Position numbers and translations under genes: made by a program. The notes beneath the pieces were generated by a model, which was not told the DNA's origin, did no database searches, and was given only the letters and a program-made list of their open reading frames with translations. 64,000 nt of DNA from Chamaea fasciata (taxonomy: Eukaryota > Chordata > Aves > Passeriformes > Sylviidae), in assembly GCA_029207755.1 (NCBI GenBank), contig JARCOQ010000003.1, positions 992,001 through 1,056,000 on the forward strand. Direction: 5' to 3'. Of this stretch, positions 61,301-64,000 are shown piece after piece (positions within the stretch are counted from its first letter, which is position 1; the number at the start of each line of letters is the position of its first letter).

Positions 61301-64000
61301 TCCAGCTGCTGAGCCCGGGGGGGACCCTCAGCCTGGGGCACAAGCTGGGGCAGTGCCAGCTCGTGGTGCCAGAGGGAAGCTGGAGCTGAATTTGTGAGCC
61401 ACGCTCCGGTTCCAGGTCTCCTGCCAACTCCGAGCCCAGCTTTGGGGTCTGTCCAGCTGGGCTCTGCCTGCCCTGTCCCCGGCGGGGCTCTCGGGGGTCT
61501 CTCTCTCTCTCTCTGTCTGCCCCAGGGGTGGCTGTGAGGGGGGACACACACAGGGTGAAGGGTGACAGGATGACGGTGACAGGTGCCTTTGGGTGCGTCA
61601 GGAAGGGTGGTGGCAGCCTCCCCCCCTCCTGCGGCCACGGGGAGCTCCCCTGGGGCTGCCGAGCGCGGGCACCTTGGCTGGCAGAGATCGCCAGAGGAGA
61701 GCCGCTCCTCCTGGAGCACATCCACAATTCCAGAGGCAGCCACCAGCTGTCCCCATCCCTTCTCAGGCCCAGAGAGCCCCTTGGAGCTCTGTCCCCGCTG
61801 CATCCTGCTGTCCCTTGCCCTGGGGAGGGCCCGGCAGCCCCGGGACAGGCTGTGCGGGTGCTCCCTGCCCCAGCGTCCCTCTGCTCCTGTCGGGGACAGC
61901 GGGAGGAGCTGCTGGCGGGAATTACATCCCTGCCAAGGAAGACGCCTTTCGCTCTGAGAGGCTCGCTCTGGAAGGAGGAGCGCTTGTTCAAGTGCCTGCA
62001 AATGACTTTTGAGAACTGGAGTGGTCACTCAGGCGTCGAGATAATTGGGCCACTTCATTACGGAGGAAAAGAAGTGACGGATCTAAATCACCCCTGCCGT
62101 GGGCTTTATTTTTTTATTTTTTTATTTTTTTTTTTGCTAATTCCCATCTCGTTTCTCTCTCCTTTGAAAGATCACGGCCGCTCCTTGCAGGCGTCTCTGG
62201 CTGATGGTCCCATGCTTGGTGAGCAGTGACGTTCCCACGGGGCGAGCACCAGGTGTGCCACAGACCTCTCTGGACAGCCTGGAGACAGCAGCAGGGGAAA
62301 GGACGCCCCACAGCTGCTGAGAGGTCTTCAGCAAGTTCGTGATTTGGATCGTACAGCCTCGTGCCGGGTCTCCTTGGCACACAGATGGCAAGGGCTGCAT
62401 TTGACAAACCCCTGGGTTTTGTGGGTTTTGCCGTCAGGAGCTAGGAATTGTAGGAGAATTCACCACCTTCTGCCCTTCGTCCACAAATGAAGCCGCTGGG
62501 TTGCTGAGCAATGTCCTCGACAGGCGGCCTTGAGAGCAGAGCTGGGCCTCCTAACGCTTAATGCATTACGGAGAAAAAGGAGCGGGACAAGAATTGTCAG
62601 GGGAAAAAAAAAAATAAAGGGACGTTTTCTTCCTTGCGAGCACAGTGCCTGCAATGTAAGAGGTGGTATTGCCATCTTTTGCTCTCTCGAGCTGCGGAGA
62701 GAAGTTGCGTGTTTCCTGATTAAGAGCAAGACAAGCAGGGCTCCTGCAAGGCTCCCTGCACGGGCACACTTCGCTCAAGAGCTGGCAGGACGAAGGAGGC
62801 AACATGGGGCAAGAGAATGGAGACACAAGCAGGCAATGAGCTCGTTTTCACTAGAGCGCAGCCAAGGGGCAGCTCATCACAGCCCCCACTGCAAGGAAAG
62901 GCCGGGGCAGGGCACAGGAGCTGAAGGCAGGGGAGGCATCTCAGCTTTACACAAAAAAATCCGCACGTGCACCTCCCTACGAAGCTGCTGGTTTGCAAAA
63001 ACCCTCCATGAACGTTCCCAAAGCACAGGATGCAACCTCGCCAGGGCTCCAGCCATGGGCTCCATGCAGGTCTCATCCTCCTGTCTGCAAAGAGACTCCT
63101 CTGAGCTGAAAGCAGTGGAGGAGGAATAAATCCCACCACAACAAAGAGCTGGGGAGGTGCAGGGACAGAGCCCTGTGGCAATCTCCCACGTGCTGCAAGC
63201 GTTTAGGGGCTCTAGGTGAGGATAAGCATCCCAAGCCGTTGCAACTTGCTCTGCTTAAAGTGCCCACCTCAAGCAGGGGCAGGAAAGCCTTGAACGCCCA
63301 GCTGAAGGAAACTAATTCGTTTTGGAAGCAGGGAGGCACGTTTGGATTGGGGAGTGGAGCTGGAGCATCTGTGGGACTTGATAATGGTGGAAATTCAGCA
63401 AAAAAAAAATCTTCCACAGGCTGATGAGCGAGGGGCGGTGGCACAGTAAAACCTGTGCCTGTGCAATAAAGCCCGGGTGATGAGCAGGAGGGCTTCGTGT
63501 GGAAGTTTGCCTGCTCCTTGGCTCGTAGGGGCTCAGGCCCACGATGTGGGGCGTTCCCCTTTGCCTGGAGCCACAGCCAGCAAGGCTGAGCTAACGAGGG
63601 TCGTTGTCCAGTGCAGTGAGAGAGGAAACCTGCCCCACACGGGAATCTCCCCCAGCTGTGGGGCAGGAGGGAAGGACAGGGAATGCTCCTGTGCGGGGAG
63701 CCTGGGAGAACGTGGAGAGGCTTCACAGGGGAGCCAAGCACAGGCTGGATTGTCACTGAGCACAGACAGTGACTTTGGGGCCTTGAGATGGCTCGAGGCA
63801 CAATGTGGGGGACCCTGGCATCAGGAGGGGTCACTAATGGTGGCTCACTAATGATCCTTCCCGTTGCCACCTGAGCTGGGGCTGCGGACTGGGAGGGGCA
63901 GGAAGCTTTCCTGGTGCAGCACAAGAGGCCAAGGGCTGTTTGGAGCCCGAGAGATAAAAGCTCCGGTGCCCACGGGCAGCCAGAGGGGCTGGAGGCTGTG
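61301..64000. other. Right-hand end of window, no gene recognised
   Basis: GC-rich, G-on-plus DNA with a short CT dinucleotide run at 61499-61515 and a T-rich block at 62105-62137. Long frames on both strands (for example 233 residues on the plus strand and 455 and 283 on the minus) are low-complexity and show no domain or splice structure. If the neighbouring tract is a 3' UTR, part of this could belong to the same transcript. Confidence 0.45.

Noticed and set aside
60661..62028. 455-residue minus-strand open frame
   Set aside because: It is Pro/Arg/Gly-rich, includes translation of a TCC microsatellite and an AT-rich UTR-like stretch, and shows no domain or conserved motif.
63073..63924. 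283-residue minus-strand open frame at the window edge
   Set aside because: Low-complexity Pro/Ser/Leu sequence without homology I recognise or splice structure. It could only be reconsidered with sequence beyond 64000.

Overview
The window is a gene-dense stretch of a vertebrate nuclear genome, almost certainly avian. The reasons are multi-exon genes with GT-AG introns, rather compact introns, several fragments of CR1-type LINEs (the dominant interspersed repeat of birds and other sauropsids), CpG-island promoters, and protein sequences close to but distinct from their mammalian orthologues. I cannot name the species from the sequence.

Layout. (1) 549-33919, plus strand: ATL2 (atlastin-2), the ER-shaping membrane-fusion GTPase, complete with two alternative C-terminal ends. 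A CpG-island promoter with a perfect CRE and a YY1-type start lies at its 5' end, and intron 1 is 15.3 kb. (2) 36855-42731, minus strand: EIF4A3, the DEAD-box core of the exon junction complex, complete in 12 coding exons and tail-to-tail with ATL2. (3) 43.4-54.2 kb, plus strand: a NINL (ninein-like) locus, head-to-head with EIF4A3 across a CpG-rich interval. Its central and C-terminal coiled-coil exons are open and phase-compatible. The EF-hand N-terminus is not found, and several exon-like segments carry stops and frame breaks. (4) 55376-57472, minus strand: GINS1 (PSF1), complete in 7 coding exons, tail-to-tail with NINL. (5) 57.5-64 kb: no gene recognised. An AT-rich stretch at 58.4-61.3 kb may be the 3' UTR of a minus-strand gene lying beyond the window.

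Repeats. Two copies of a ~550 bp LTR-like element lie in opposite orientation, one in ATL2 intron 11 (30.8-31.3 kb) and one in a NINL intron (45.2-45.8 kb). CR1 fragments lie at 8.3, 20.4, 42.0 and 43.1 kb. GINS1 contains a 20-bp-unit minisatellite and a CCT microsatellite.

The four genes belong to unrelated pathways (ER membrane fusion, mRNA surveillance, centrosome/microtubule anchoring, DNA replication), so this is ordinary neighbourhood rather than a functional cluster. From memory, human ATL2 is on 2p22, EIF4A3 on 17q25, and GINS1 and NINL are adjacent on 20p11. The GINS1-NINL tail-to-tail pair is therefore an ancient link, while the ATL2 and EIF4A3 junctions differ from human. The most unusual item is the apparently eroded, N-terminally truncated NINL locus.
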